Below, in pieces: positions 1-8,352 of a stretch of DNA of 64,000 bases. Position 1 is the first letter of the stretch. Each line of letters starts with the position of its first letter. This DNA comes from Faecalicatena orotica (GTDB taxonomy: Bacteria; Bacillota; Clostridia; Lachnospirales; Lachnospiraceae). The notes under the pieces are model-generated. The model was not told the DNA's origin and ran no database searches. It saw nothing but the letters and a program-made list of their open reading frames with translations. The stretch lies in NCBI RefSeq assembly GCF_003149245.1, contig NZ_QGDL01000003.1, positions 186,001 to 250,000 on the forward strand, written 5' to 3'. Position numbers and translations under genes: made by a program.

Positions 1-40
1 ACAAATAATATATCAGATAATTTATTGTGCTTTCATATTA

Positions 41-69
41 TTGAATAACAATATATAAAATGGTATAAT
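41..69 (+). promoter_or_regulatory. Sigma-A-type promoter for the first gene
   Basis: TTGAAT (41-46) and TATAAT (64-69) are separated by 17 bases, close to the vegetative consensus. The predicted transcript starts about 50 bases before the ATG at 124. Read by eye. Confidence 0.7.
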
Positions 70-123
70 AAATATAAGTAATAAGTAAAATGTTTATTGT
101 AAATGAAAAGGGAGGGCAAAGAA

Positions 124-609
124 ATGGGAACTGAAGTTTTAACAAATAAAAAGTATGATTATATTTGCCGCTATCGTCCTAAGGCTTCCGGATCTGGCAG
201 GGATGAATGCAGGGAAATATATCTATCCCGGCAGCAGGCCGCATTATTAACCCTCCTGCACAGGACAAAAAGTTTTCCGGTATTCAGGCTCATGAATATG
301 TATGATACAAGCCATGTATACGCCGAAATGTCAAAAGACCCGTTTTATGTCACCAGTGACATGGAAACGGATGAAGAGATACTCGAATCCTCAGAAGATC
401 TGAGGTATCTGTGCGGGCTAGGACTTTTGGAAATGGATTTCGGCGGGAAGGATAAGATTTATGTCTATCATTCTCTGGAGGATGGGGAATTTTTTAAGAC
501 AATCTTACAGAAATACAGCGAAATATCACATGTACACCCACTCATCCACAGAGGCGTTGTCCGTCTGACAGAAGACGGCAGGACGACAGAACTGATCTGC
601 AGAAGGTAA
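124..609 (+). CDS. Unknown small protein (161 aa)
   Basis: I do not recognise this protein. It is soluble, has no signal peptide or membrane segment, and is rich in charged residues. The middle (SRQQAALLTLLHR) could be a helix of a helix-turn-helix fold, and an acidic helix (TDEEILESSEDL) follows. The start at 124 is preferred to an in-frame ATG at 103 because a GGAGGG ribosome-binding site sits at 111-116, seven bases before 124, while nothing similar precedes 103. It has its own promoter and a strong terminator, so it is probably monocistronic. Function cannot be inferred. Confidence 0.75.
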   Translation: MGTEVLTNKKYDYICRYRPKASGSGRDECREIYLSRQQAALLTLLHRTKSFPVFRLMNMYDTSHVYAEMSKDPFYVTSDMETDEEILESSEDLRYLCGLGLLEMDFGGKDKIYVYHSLEDGEFFKTILQKYSEISHVHPLIHRGVVRLTEDGRTTELICRR

Positions 610-624
610 GTCTGCCCCTGCCAT

Positions 625-669
625 GCAAAAAGACACCTGTGTTTCGAAAAAGCACAGGTGTCTTTTTGC
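625..669. terminator. Bidirectional Rho-independent terminator
   Basis: A 17-bp perfect stem (GCAAAAAGACACCTGTG at 625-641, complement at 653-669) carries A and T runs on both sides. It can therefore end both the plus-strand gene finishing at 609 and the minus-strand gene finishing at 681. Confidence 0.9.
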
Positions 670-680
670 AACTAATTGCC

Positions 681-1037
681 TTAGATCATAAGATCTTTCT
701 TTTCTAGAATCGCTTCCACTGCCGCACAGGCCGGGCAGTCACAGTATTTTGCCCCGGCAGCCTTAATCTCGCGGGCGTGTGCCGCTACTTCTTTTGCCTT
801 ATCCGCCCCGAACACCTGGGCCCCGGCTTCAGACTCTGCAAATCCGATCAGATTGTCGACCGGCATAATATCCTCTTCCAGTTCTTCTATATACTTTCTG
901 GTTTCTGCGGCCTCCCCTTCTGTGCCGACGGCATCCAGCCATGCCAGAGCCGCAGCCTTTGTCTCACTGCTGCATGTCGGTGCGTCCACTAATTCGTGTG
1001 TCTTCTCAACAACGTAGTTCAATACTTCCTTGTCCAT
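681..1037 (-). CDS. Conserved small Cys-motif protein (118 aa)
   Basis: A short acidic, alanine-rich protein that ends in a CDCPAC motif (CxCxxC) near residue 98, with one more Cys near residue 21. Proteins very like this are common in Lachnospiraceae. As I recall, some databases label them Hsp90, but no Hsp90 domain is visible here. The Cys cluster could bind metal or be redox-active; that is inference. The start at 1037 is chosen because AGGAGT lies 8 bases upstream; the longer reading frame from 1082 would start inside the promoter. Confidence 0.8.
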   Translation of the reverse strand: MDKEVLNYVVEKTHELVDAPTCSSETKAAALAWLDAVGTEGEAAETRKYIEELEEDIMPVDNLIGFAESEAGAQVFGADKAKEVAAHAREIKAAGAKYCDCPACAAVEAILEKKDLMI

Positions 1038-1072
1038 AATTAACACTCCTTTTCTTCCAGAACTTTTCCTAT

Positions 1073-1101
1073 ATTTTACCATACTTATCCGGGTAACGCA
1101 A
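1073..1101 (-). promoter_or_regulatory. Promoter of the small Cys-motif gene
   Basis: On the minus strand TTGCGT (1096-1101) and TAAAAT (1073-1078) are 17 bases apart, about 35 bases upstream of the chosen ATG. This also argues against the longer reading frame starting at 1082. Confidence 0.55.
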
Positions 1102-1140
1102 TTTGAACCTCTTTCCTATTCAAAACCCTATTCAAAACAA

Positions 1141-1174
1141 GAGAACCAAGCGTTACCATGCACGTCTGGTTCTC
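1141..1174 (-). terminator. Terminator downstream of yqfD
   Basis: GAGAACCA (1141-1148) pairs with TGGTTCTC (1167-1174). On the minus strand the stem is followed by TTGTTTT. It lies 12 bases past the yqfD stop codon. Just beyond it (1116-1138) the 11-base unit CTATTCAAAAC occurs twice. Confidence 0.65.
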
Positions 1175-1185
1175 CTTTATAGGGA

Positions 1186-2505
1186 TCATTCCTGTGTTTC
1201 TTCTGTTCCATCCGAAGTCTTATTCTCAATCTGCATGATTTCGGTGTCCTTCTCCTGTGTGATCCGCTCATTCAGGTATAAGATGCCTTTTGCTGTTGCC
1301 GTGTCCTGACCGATATGTATTTTCACACTGTTATCTTTCATCTGGACATCCTTCTCTTCCAGATCTTTGGAGAACAGGCTGAAGTTTTCACTCAGCTGTT
1401 TCTGGAGGTCTTCTTTTGTGTGTGGTTTCTCTTTGGAGGTGTATGATCTAACAATCTTACTGCCGTAAGATACAGGGAGGTAGAAATTCTCACCTAATTT
1501 CAGCTGGTGCTCCTTTGTGTACATCTCCCATTCTTTATAATCATTCTTCAGTGTGCCGACTGAGAGTATCCGGGAACCGATTTTTAGATAATACAAGCGT
1601 CTCTGGGACTTCTCATAGTATTTCTTTTTATATTTTGTGCTGATTGTATCCTCGTAAGCCATCTGTGTATCCGCAAATATATCCGCATCCGAAGTCTGGT
1701 ACTGGTAGTCGATGACTTCGCCTGCATCGTTCATGACCTCGATCCTGCCGGACACGAGGATGTCGCCTTTTGCGACGGTATCTCCGACATGCACCATCGG
1801 GACTCCCGTCCGGGTGATGATACTGGTAATCACACCGTCTTTCGTTGCAACCAGGTCTTTCGGCTCCTTCGGCTGAGCCTGGCTGCTCTCGGTTTTTGGG
1901 ACTTCTGGGGGAGTGGAATCGGAGGAGGCACTTTTAGGGTCCGCATCCTCTCCGTCCTCCCGGAACGTATCTTCATTTTCCTTGATCTGGATACGGAGCC
2001 GGCTGCCGTCAATGGATGCAGATACCCAGACGATATCGTCGTACTCTTTTCGGATTTCTTTTACGATCTGTGCACAGTCAACCTGTTTTTTCGGCATATG
2101 GGGAGTGACCTCTTTCGTCTCGAGAAATTCAAGCAGCGTCTCGTTTGTCCATTTTTCGTTTCCCTCAAAATGAATGTCCCAGATAAAGCTGGAATACAGG
2201 TATAAAAGCCCGAGACAAAGGAAGAAGCTGATAAAAAACAGCTTCCGCTTCCGGTACCTCTGCAGAAAAAAAGGAAGACCGGCCCTGCCTGTCAGTACCA
2301 CTCTTGTATGCGTTTTACGGACGATCGGTCGAAGCTTTCGAAAACCTTTGAGGCTCATATACATCTCATACGCATTGCCGCAGGGAGTCAGTCCCCATAT
2401 ATAAATTTGATGGTGGCTGCACAGATTTAAAAAGCGTTCGGGGGAATATCCCTCGACGCGGACCTTTACATAGCCATGTACATACCGGATGATTGACTGT
2501 ATCAC
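1186..2505 (-). CDS. yqfD: Sporulation protein YqfD
   Basis: Matches the YqfD family, membrane proteins made in the mother cell during sporulation, with a cytoplasmic N-terminal region, one membrane span and an outer C-terminal domain. The span is at about residues 89-109, after a basic stretch (RYRKRK). A Ser/Pro/Glu-rich linker at about 190-215 separates two parts of the C-terminal domain and looks like a lineage-specific insertion. The start is GTG at 2505 with GAGG upstream. It follows yqfC by 13 bases, the same order as in Bacillus, so the two are probably co-transcribed under a sporulation sigma factor. The exact biochemical role is unknown for the family. Confidence 0.93.
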   Translation of the reverse strand: MIQSIIRYVHGYVKVRVEGYSPERFLNLCSHHQIYIWGLTPCGNAYEMYMSLKGFRKLRPIVRKTHTRVVLTGRAGLPFFLQRYRKRKLFFISFFLCLGLLYLYSSFIWDIHFEGNEKWTNETLLEFLETKEVTPHMPKKQVDCAQIVKEIRKEYDDIVWVSASIDGSRLRIQIKENEDTFREDGEDADPKSASSDSTPPEVPKTESSQAQPKEPKDLVATKDGVITSIITRTGVPMVHVGDTVAKGDILVSGRIEVMNDAGEVIDYQYQTSDADIFADTQMAYEDTISTKYKKKYYEKSQRRLYYLKIGSRILSVGTLKNDYKEWEMYTKEHQLKLGENFYLPVSYGSKIVRSYTSKEKPHTKEDLQKQLSENFSLFSKDLEEKDVQMKDNSVKIHIGQDTATAKGILYLNERITQEKDTEIMQIENKTSDGTEETQE

Positions 2506-2518
2506 AGTTTTTCTTACC

Positions 2519-2818
2519 TCACTTACAATATTCTAGCGAACAAATTCTGCCTGTAATCTTCATTTCATCGTTGGTATAATACTCTATTTGAAGGTTTTTC
2601 CCCTGAAGCCGGATCTGGCACCCTTTGGTCTGGACACGGATCAGGACATCCGTGTATTCAATGATGCCGCGGTAATTTTCGATGCAGACTTCCTGACAGC
2701 CCACGATTGTGACAACGGCTGCACCGAGGACTACATCCTTTGGCATACTTGCAGCAGATGCCAGTTTTTCTTTGAATTTTTCGTTATCTAAATCTCTGCC
2801 CATATAGAAATGCCACAC
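2519..2818 (-). CDS. yqfC: YqfC/YabP-family sporulation protein
   Basis: A 99-residue protein of the YabP/YqfC family (KEKLASAASMPKDVVLG followed by a small beta-rich domain). Family members support spore coat or cortex formation. It lies directly upstream of yqfD, the usual partner. The start is uncertain: GTG at 2818 has AAAGGG five bases upstream, whereas ATG at 2803 gives an N terminus more typical of the family but lacks a clear ribosome-binding site. Confidence 0.9.
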   Translation of the reverse strand: MWHFYMGRDLDNEKFKEKLASAASMPKDVVLGAAVVTIVGCQEVCIENYRGIIEYTDVLIRVQTKGCQIRLQGKNLQIEYYTNDEMKITGRICSLEYCK

Positions 2819-2874
2819 ATACGCCCTTTATTTGAAGTATATGTGCGGCACAATTGTCCTATTCTTATGAATTC

Positions 2875-3492
2875 TTATTTCCGGCTTCTGATGCGGACTG
2901 CTGTGGCCATCAAAATAACACCCCCGGCAAGGAGCCAGTATTTTTCGGTATAGCTGCCCTTCGTCATCGAGAAGGGATAGAATACCTTCAGATATTTAGA
3001 GCCTGCCCCCATTGCGGTGATATAGTAGAATACAGGGATCATGTAACCCGCAATCAGGTTATCCGTCAGGCTGTAAAACAAAAGTCCGAGCCCTCCCATA
3101 AAGATCATTTCCGCGAGTGTCCCTGCATAGTATGCCGGTGCCTCCATCTGGCAGCCATTTATGTGGAGGATTAAGATGTATACGCCGAGATATAATGCGA
3201 GGACAAGCACGGCCTCTATGGCCCGGATGCTGTAAACAGTGCTTATTTTTGTATATTTCGACCGGATCAGGTCTCTTAAATCCGGATTCTGCTCGGGAAG
3301 GAAGACAGGGGGGATCAGGATAATCCCGATCAGGGCCACATACATTTCCAGAACCTTGGCAGTGTCCGCCAAAGGCAGGTTCTTTACCCCCAGTACGAGC
3401 GGGGAAAGGCAGAGCAGGATGCCTGCCGTGACGGCATGGACGGGCAGGTTATGCCTTATGTTCTCTCTTGCGATTTCCAAATAATTTGCCAC
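2875..3492 (-). CDS. ABC-2-type membrane protein, second permease of exporter
   Basis: A hydrophobic protein of 205 residues with about five or six membrane helices and no recognisable soluble domain. It is the last gene of an ATPase-permease-permease cluster and overlaps the previous permease gene by 44 bases, which suggests translational coupling. The start is chosen as GTG at 3492 because GGAGG lies 10 bases upstream; a TTG at 3501 is nearly on top of that site. It is probably the second half of a heterodimeric export channel. Substrate unknown; the adjacent two-component system suggests an envelope-stress or drug-type inducer (inference). Confidence 0.75.
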   Translation of the reverse strand: MANYLEIARENIRHNLPVHAVTAGILLCLSPLVLGVKNLPLADTAKVLEMYVALIGIILIPPVFLPEQNPDLRDLIRSKYTKISTVYSIRAIEAVLVLALYLGVYILILHINGCQMEAPAYYAGTLAEMIFMGGLGLLFYSLTDNLIAGYMIPVFYYITAMGAGSKYLKVFYPFSMTKGSYTEKYWLLAGGVILMATAVRIRSRK

Positions 3493-4684
3493 GGATATCA
3501 AGCCTCCCTTTCCTCTTTAATGAATAGATCCAGACAGTAACTGCAGCGAGCAGGATGGAAATTCCTGCGTACAGCGCCCTGTTTGCAGCCAGCTGGCTGA
3601 AACCTGCATGAAAACCTTCATAATTAAACGGTGTGTTGTGTCTGGGAACGAGATCCCAGCCGTATATTCCGCCGTGCATGGCTGACATGGAACTAAAGAC
3701 AGACAGAAACCACCAAATAAGCTGTACCAGTACACCCAGAGCCGTGTCCGTAAGTTCCGTCAGAACCATTCCCACGGCAGTGGAGATCATGGCAGTCGGC
3801 ATCAGCCAGCCAACACTGTATTTCACGAATGCCAGATAATCCAGACGGATACCTCCTCCTGCAGCTTTGATACATTCGGACAGCGGTATGCAGGAAATGA
3901 GGAGAACCGGCAGCATCAGCATTACAATCATGGAAAAGTAACGGCTGAAGATAATCACGGCTGAAGAGGCCTTTCTTGATGCGATCAGCGCCTGCATGCG
4001 GGAACGCCTGTCACGCATGCCCCGCGTGGCTGCCAGAAATACGGGCAGTATCCCGAGCATAATTCCCATGTAATCACTAAACAGTCTTGCATATGCACCG
4101 GTAAAATGATCTTTTTCTGTCAGGTCATTATATTGCTGCAGTGCCTGTTCATAAGTCATTGGTGTTTTTGCATTTGTTTTAAGACTCTCTTTACTGTAAT
4201 TGGAACCTCCTCCAAGCATATCGTCTGTTTCTTCCATTAATGCACAGAACCGTTCAAAAGTAAGCCCGTCTTTTGGCTTGACCGGCGAACTGCCGTATAC
4301 GATCTGGCTGTCTCCCTGGGCCGCTGTCATCGCATCGTCGATCTCCTGATCTGTGGACAGCCCTGTTGTTTCAGTAACAATCTCATGGATCCTCTTTAAC
4401 TCCTTTTGACTGGGCTTGACTGTTTTATAAAACCCGATCGGGTACGTTGTAAAGGAGCCGCTCCTGTACTCACTGACCAGATATCCAAGCGTTGCCTCCA
4501 TTGTGGCCTGTTCATCACCGCCTGCGACCATGCCGTAGTCTTCCTGCCCCGGTTCCGGTTTCTCGGCAAATTCCATGCTGCCGAGCTGGGAGTTGAAAAA
4601 AATAAGCAGGATCAGGATGATCAGCCAGTAGATCATGCTTTTGGCCGTCTGTTTACATTCTTTTATGAATAGATGTCCAAACAT
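3449..4684 (-). CDS. ABC-2-type transporter permease
   Basis: 411 residues. An N-terminal membrane anchor (about 17-32) is followed by a soluble outer segment of about 150 residues, then five or six helices from about residue 200 to the end. This is the layout of ABC-2 exporter permeases with a large loop between helices 1 and 2. The ATG at 4684 shares a base with the stop codon of the ATPase gene (TGATG), so the two are translationally coupled. It forms a transporter with the neighbouring ATPase and the smaller permease. The substrate cannot be told from sequence. Confidence 0.85.
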   Translation of the reverse strand: MFGHLFIKECKQTAKSMIYWLIILILLIFFNSQLGSMEFAEKPEPGQEDYGMVAGGDEQATMEATLGYLVSEYRSGSFTTYPIGFYKTVKPSQKELKRIHEIVTETTGLSTDQEIDDAMTAAQGDSQIVYGSSPVKPKDGLTFERFCALMEETDDMLGGGSNYSKESLKTNAKTPMTYEQALQQYNDLTEKDHFTGAYARLFSDYMGIMLGILPVFLAATRGMRDRRSRMQALIASRKASSAVIIFSRYFSMIVMLMLPVLLISCIPLSECIKAAGGGIRLDYLAFVKYSVGWLMPTAMISTAVGMVLTELTDTALGVLVQLIWWFLSVFSSMSAMHGGIYGWDLVPRHNTPFNYEGFHAGFSQLAANRALYAGISILLAAVTVWIYSLKRKGRLDIRGKLFGNRKREHKA

Positions 4685-5562
4685 CAGGCCTCACTCCCTT
4701 CTCCGTTCATCAGATACATGTAAGCATCTTCTACACCCGCATCACAGCTTTCGGCCGAAGCGAAGGGCTTCTTCTCTGCGATAAAACGGATCATGACATT
4801 GTTTCCAAGTGTCAGCATGCTGGTTACGATGTATCTTTCTTTTAATTGCGGAAGTTCGTGTCTGCTGATCTGGGCAGTATAAACTTTTCCGTCAGCCATT
4901 TCAATCAGGCCGGAAACGGTTCCCTGATAAAGGATTTCCCCATTATTTAAGACGGCTATCTGTTCGCAGGTTGCTTCGATGTCCCCTACAATATGGGTAG
5001 AGAGAATGACGATGCGTTCTTCTGCAATCTCACAGAGAAGATTCCGGAAACGGACTCTTTCCTCCGGGTCCAATCCGGCCGTCGGTTCGTCTACAATAAG
5101 AATTCTTGGGTTATGCAGGATCGCCTGGGCGATACCGAGGCGGCGTTTCATTCCGCCGGAAAGTGCCTTTACTTTTGTTTTTCTGTCATTCTGGAGATTC
5201 ACCTTCTCCAGCAGATATGGAATTCTCTTTCTGCGTTCGGCTGTACTCAGTCCGGAGAGAACGCCCAGATAATCCATTGCCTCATAGACGCTCATATTCG
5301 GGTACATGGAAAAATCCTGGGGCAGGTACCCGGTCATCTTACGGATTCTGGCAGAGTCTTCTACCGGAATTCCACAGACTGTAATCCGTCCGTCTGATTT
5401 TGGCAGCAGTGTGGCAAGCACCTTCATAAGAGTCGTTTTTCCGGCGCCGTTTCGCCCGAGCAGTCCGAACATTCCCTGTTGAATGGTCAGATCAACCTCC
5501 TTTAAAGCCTGTTTCTTTCCATAATATTGATTCAAATGTTCAATCTTAATTTCAGCAGACAT
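4684..5562 (-). CDS. ABC transporter ATP-binding protein (exporter)
   Basis: 292 residues with a full nucleotide-binding domain: Walker A GRNGAGKTT at about 36-44, Q-loop LPQDF, signature LSGGMKRR, Walker B ILIVDEPTAGLDP and switch His in STHIVGD. The C-terminal 70 residues are an accessory domain as in other ABC-2 exporter ATPases. It is the first gene of the exporter operon. Its promoter (5653-5686) carries the same direct repeats as the promoter of the two-component genes upstream, so it is probably activated by that response regulator. Confidence 0.92.
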   Translation of the reverse strand: MSAEIKIEHLNQYYGKKQALKEVDLTIQQGMFGLLGRNGAGKTTLMKVLATLLPKSDGRITVCGIPVEDSARIRKMTGYLPQDFSMYPNMSVYEAMDYLGVLSGLSTAERRKRIPYLLEKVNLQNDRKTKVKALSGGMKRRLGIAQAILHNPRILIVDEPTAGLDPEERVRFRNLLCEIAEERIVILSTHIVGDIEATCEQIAVLNNGEILYQGTVSGLIEMADGKVYTAQISRHELPQLKERYIVTSMLTLGNNVMIRFIAEKKPFASAESCDAGVEDAYMYLMNGEGSEA

Positions 5563-5641
5563 TCTTTGATTAACCTCTCTTTCCTGAAGATCCCCGGACT
5601 TGTTTTGTCTTAGTCCATTTCATTTTTATGTGATCTTCTTG

Positions 5642-5686
5642 TCTATGAAGCTATCATACCGAAGAAATGTCTATATTTTCTCTATG
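5642..5686 (-). promoter_or_regulatory. Exporter promoter with response-regulator direct repeats
   Basis: On the minus strand TATGAT (-10, 5653-5658) is preceded, 11 bases upstream, by TATAGA (5670-5675) and one 11-bp turn further by CATAGA (5681-5686). There is no good -35 box, and the repeats cover where it would be, as expected at an activated promoter. A further CATAGA lies downstream at 5642-5647. The same repeat, period and distance occur before the response regulator gene (7646-7679). Confidence 0.6.
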
Positions 5687-5703
5687 AAAACTTAAGATTC
5701 TCT

Positions 5704-6948
5704 TCATTCATTCTTACTGGAAAATGAAGCTGTCACAACCGCACCGCCTTCTATGGAGTTGGCCAGACTTAACTCACCGCCGTGCTTGGCACAAAGCTGC
5801 CTGCAGATATGGAGCCCGATTCCAAAATGGGGATTCTCACCGTCATTCTCTTCCGGCAGTTTCCGGTGCTCCCTGTGGTAAGGAAGGAGGGCTTTTTGAA
5901 AGTCATATTCCGTAAATCCGCTTCCGTCATCCTGAACGACCAGATACAACATCTCTTCTCTTTCTTCATATTGAAGTGTGACTGTAATCCGTCTGGATGC
6001 AAAGCGGATGGCATTTGACAGCAGATTTTCCAGAACCTCCAGAAGGAGATTTACATCGACAGCAGCTTTTTTTGAGGGCAGGGTTTCAGTTTGTCCGCTG
6101 AGAATAATTTCCACATCGCCGATCTGGTTCAGTGCAAAGATAACCTCTAAAATTTCACTCTGGATCTGCCCGGGCGTATAGAGTTCTTTTTGTACCGGAA
6201 TCTCATCAAGGCTGCGGATTCCTTTCATTGTCCTGCTGTACTGTTCCAGACGGCTTAAATGCTCTGACATCAGTCTGAGCGTCTCTAACATTTTCTCCTG
6301 ACTGATTTTCCCCTGCGGCAGGTAGCGCTCCAGAAAGTCAGAATATCCTTTCAGAACGGTTAGCGGCGTCCTTAAGTCATGGGCAAATGCGGCATTGAGC
6401 TGTTTCTGGTTCTCTACCAGCTCCCACATCATTTCCTTATTATGTATGAGTTCAAGCCGCATTTCGTCGAAGGAACGGCAGAGCAGCCCCATCTCATCCC
6501 TGCTTTCATATGTCAGGTCAAAATCCAGATTATTCCGCCGTACCTGCTCTGTGCCTTCTTTTAGAATATTCAGCGGTTTTTTCAATCTTTTCTTATAAAA
6601 AAGCAGGCTTGCGGCAATAGACCCTGCTACTCCATAGACAAAGGGACTCCACACACGTATCGTGTCGAGCAGGAGCATCCAGAGCCCGTCGTGATTCTGA
6701 AAACCGGTGTAACTGTCCGTCCAGAACGGCCACTCCGACAATTTGATGGTAAAGAACCATAATTCGCTGTCACCGCTGTATCTGCTCCAGATCATGCTTT
6801 CATACCGGTAGCAGGCCGTTATCGTCAGATAAGACAGTACCGCCCCAGCCGCGGCAAACACGAGGATATATGCGGCGATTGCGCTTCGAAATGAGATATT
6901 GCGTATTTTATGGCTGACCACAGATGTTTTTTCTTCTAACCAATCCAT
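5704..6948 (-). CDS. Sensor histidine kinase
   Basis: 414 residues: membrane helix at about 22-44, outer loop of about 45-90, second helix near 100-120, HAMP linker, HisKA box with the phosphoacceptor in FAHDLRTPLT, then a HATPase_c domain (N box NLLSNAIRFA, G1 DDGSGF, G2 HFGIGLHI). It is the membrane sensor paired with the response regulator whose gene ends 13 bases inside this one. The start at 6948 has a GGGGAGTGGGG ribosome-binding site; an ATG at 6966 lies upstream of that site. The likely target is the ABC exporter directly downstream. The signal is unknown. Confidence 0.92.
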   Translation of the reverse strand: MDWLEEKTSVVSHKIRNISFRSAIAAYILVFAAAGAVLSYLTITACYRYESMIWSRYSGDSELWFFTIKLSEWPFWTDSYTGFQNHDGLWMLLLDTIRVWSPFVYGVAGSIAASLLFYKKRLKKPLNILKEGTEQVRRNNLDFDLTYESRDEMGLLCRSFDEMRLELIHNKEMMWELVENQKQLNAAFAHDLRTPLTVLKGYSDFLERYLPQGKISQEKMLETLRLMSEHLSRLEQYSRTMKGIRSLDEIPVQKELYTPGQIQSEILEVIFALNQIGDVEIILSGQTETLPSKKAAVDVNLLLEVLENLLSNAIRFASRRITVTLQYEEREEMLYLVVQDDGSGFTEYDFQKALLPYHREHRKLPEENDGENPHFGIGLHICRQLCAKHGGELSLANSIEGGAVVTASFSSKNE

Positions 6949-7607
6949 TTGTACCCCACTCCCCATACCGTTTCTATGTATGTTTTCTTTGTGAACCCGG
7001 ACAGCTTCAGCCGGATGCGTCGGATATGCTCAGTCACAATGCTGCTGTCACCGCAGCCGTCGTAGCCACGCACTTTCTCATACACCTGTTCCTTGGAAAA
7101 TACCTGTCCACTGTTCATGGACAAAAGCTCCACAATATTGAATTCTGTTTTTGTCAGGTTCACTGGCCGGTTATCGTAATAAACACAGCGCTCCTCATAG
7201 TGTATGGCCAGAGCCCCCTGTACTCTGACAGCCTGTGTCTGATTCTTCCGCTCCTCCCGGCGCAGGTGTGCCTCAACCCTTGCACCCAGTTCCTCGATAC
7301 TGAACGGCTTAACGATATAATCGTCACCGCCCAGAAGGAGTCCCCGTATCCGGTCCTCCTCCTCAATCTTGGCGGTCAGAAAGACGATCGGGCAGGATAC
7401 ATGGCTGCGGATCATCGTACACACCTCAAATCCGTCAATCCCGGGAAGGTTTACATCCAGCAGGATAAGGTCCGGTTTCATGGACAGCCTGCTGAAAACC
7501 TCGGTTCCGTTCGTGGCTGTGATCACCTGATATCCCTGTATTTCAAAATAATCTTTTAAGAGCTGGAGGATTCCAGGCTCATCATCAACTGCTAAAATTT
7601 TTTTCAT
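6936..7607 (-). CDS. OmpR/PhoB-family response regulator
   Basis: 223 residues: receiver domain with acidic pair DDE near the N terminus, phosphoacceptor Asp in LILLDVNLPG, Thr in FLTAK and Lys in VKPFS, followed by a winged-helix DNA-binding domain (TEFNIVELL, then SIVTEHIRRIRLKL). It should bind direct repeats as a dimer. The start is ATG 7607; a TTG at 7622 has no spacing to a ribosome-binding site. It overlaps the kinase gene. Its own promoter and the exporter promoter both carry T[GA]TAGA-type repeats, suggesting that it activates itself and the transporter. Confidence 0.93.
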   Translation of the reverse strand: MKKILAVDDEPGILQLLKDYFEIQGYQVITATNGTEVFSRLSMKPDLILLDVNLPGIDGFEVCTMIRSHVSCPIVFLTAKIEEEDRIRGLLLGGDDYIVKPFSIEELGARVEAHLRREERKNQTQAVRVQGALAIHYEERCVYYDNRPVNLTKTEFNIVELLSMNSGQVFSKEQVYEKVRGYDGCGDSSIVTEHIRRIRLKLSGFTKKTYIETVWGVGYKWIG

Positions 7608-7645
7608 ATAATATTCATCCAACTTTCTACAGAGTTCGTGTTGTT

Positions 7646-7679
7646 ATTATACTAATAAATTCTCTACAAAAAGTCTACA
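7646..7679 (-). promoter_or_regulatory. Autoregulatory promoter of the two-component operon
   Basis: TATAAT at 7646-7651 (minus strand) lies 11 bases from TGTAGA (7663-7668), and a second TGTAGA follows exactly 11 bp further (7674-7679). A third copy is in the leader (7626-7631). The arrangement copies that of the exporter promoter at 5653-5686. Confidence 0.65.
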
Positions 7680-7696
7680 AGGAGATAGGACTGGCA

Positions 7697-8164
7697 TTAT
7701 TTAACCAATTTTAAAACATCTTTTGCAGTCATGTTTGAGTAGAGTTTTCCGTCGATGAGTATGTTGGGGGCGGTCCGGCATTGTTTCAGGCATGGCCTTG
7801 TCTTTATACATACTTTGCCGTCTTTTGAGATGCCGTTTTTCTGGGTCTTAAGTTCCCTGCCCAGAATTTTCAAAAGTTCCTGTGAGCCTTTGTCCGTGCA
7901 GGCTTTTCCTGTGCAGACTACGATTTCATGCTGGTAGGCTGCCTCCTTCAGTGAGGGGTAGATTTTGACCAATACCTGAATGACAGAAGGGCTGACCCCG
8001 GCGGCTTCGGCCGCACGTCGCTTTAACTCCGAGGTGATGCAGCCGTTGACTTCCTGAAGTTCCCTCAGCATCTGTACAATATTATCCTGATCGCTTTTGT
8101 TGTCCATCTGGCTGTAATACTGCAGTATTTCTTCTGTCTGCCCTGCTTTCTGAGAATCATTCAT
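7697..8164 (-). CDS. NuoE-like [2Fe-2S] thioredoxin-fold subunit
   Basis: 155 residues. The N-terminal helical part resembles NuoE/HydC/HndA. The C-terminal thioredoxin-like domain has the four cluster ligands in the family spacing: C-x4-C in VCTGKAC and C-x3-C in CLKQC. Such proteins pass electrons between an NADH-oxidising subunit and a hydrogenase or other partner. No NuoF-like gene is next to it, so it acts alone or with a distant partner. The start at 8164 is chosen because ACGGAGG lies 8 bases upstream; the longer frame to 8335 crosses a terminator hairpin. Confidence 0.87.
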   Translation of the reverse strand: MNDSQKAGQTEEILQYYSQMDNKSDQDNIVQMLRELQEVNGCITSELKRRAAEAAGVSPSVIQVLVKIYPSLKEAAYQHEIVVCTGKACTDKGSQELLKILGRELKTQKNGISKDGKVCIKTRPCLKQCRTAPNILIDGKLYSNMTAKDVLKLVK

Positions 8165-8277
8165 TTCTATTAACCTCCGTTTCTCTTCCATTTTATCAGT
8201 ATTACCTGAAACTGTCAGCCTTAATCTTAATACAGTCAAAGGTTCCTTATGAAGTCCAATACCCCGCAGGCATAGAT

Positions 8278-8306
8278 AAACCGCAGGGCCGGATGTCCTG
8301 CGGTTT
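8278..8306 (-). terminator. Hairpin after the EEP-family gene
   Basis: AAACCGCAGG (8278-8287) pairs with CCTGCGGTTT (8297-8306), a perfect 10-bp stem. The T tail on the minus strand is short (TTTATC). It separates the genes ending at 8353 and starting at 8164. Confidence 0.6.
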
Positions 8307-8352
8307 GTTCTTGATGGTTGACCTCTGTTTTGCAAAAGGAGCCATAAACATA

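Noticed and set aside
3449-3501. Frameshift between the two exporter permeases
   Set aside because: Both frames are intact with their own plausible starts. The 44-base overlap with GGAGG before GTG 3492 is better explained by translational coupling.
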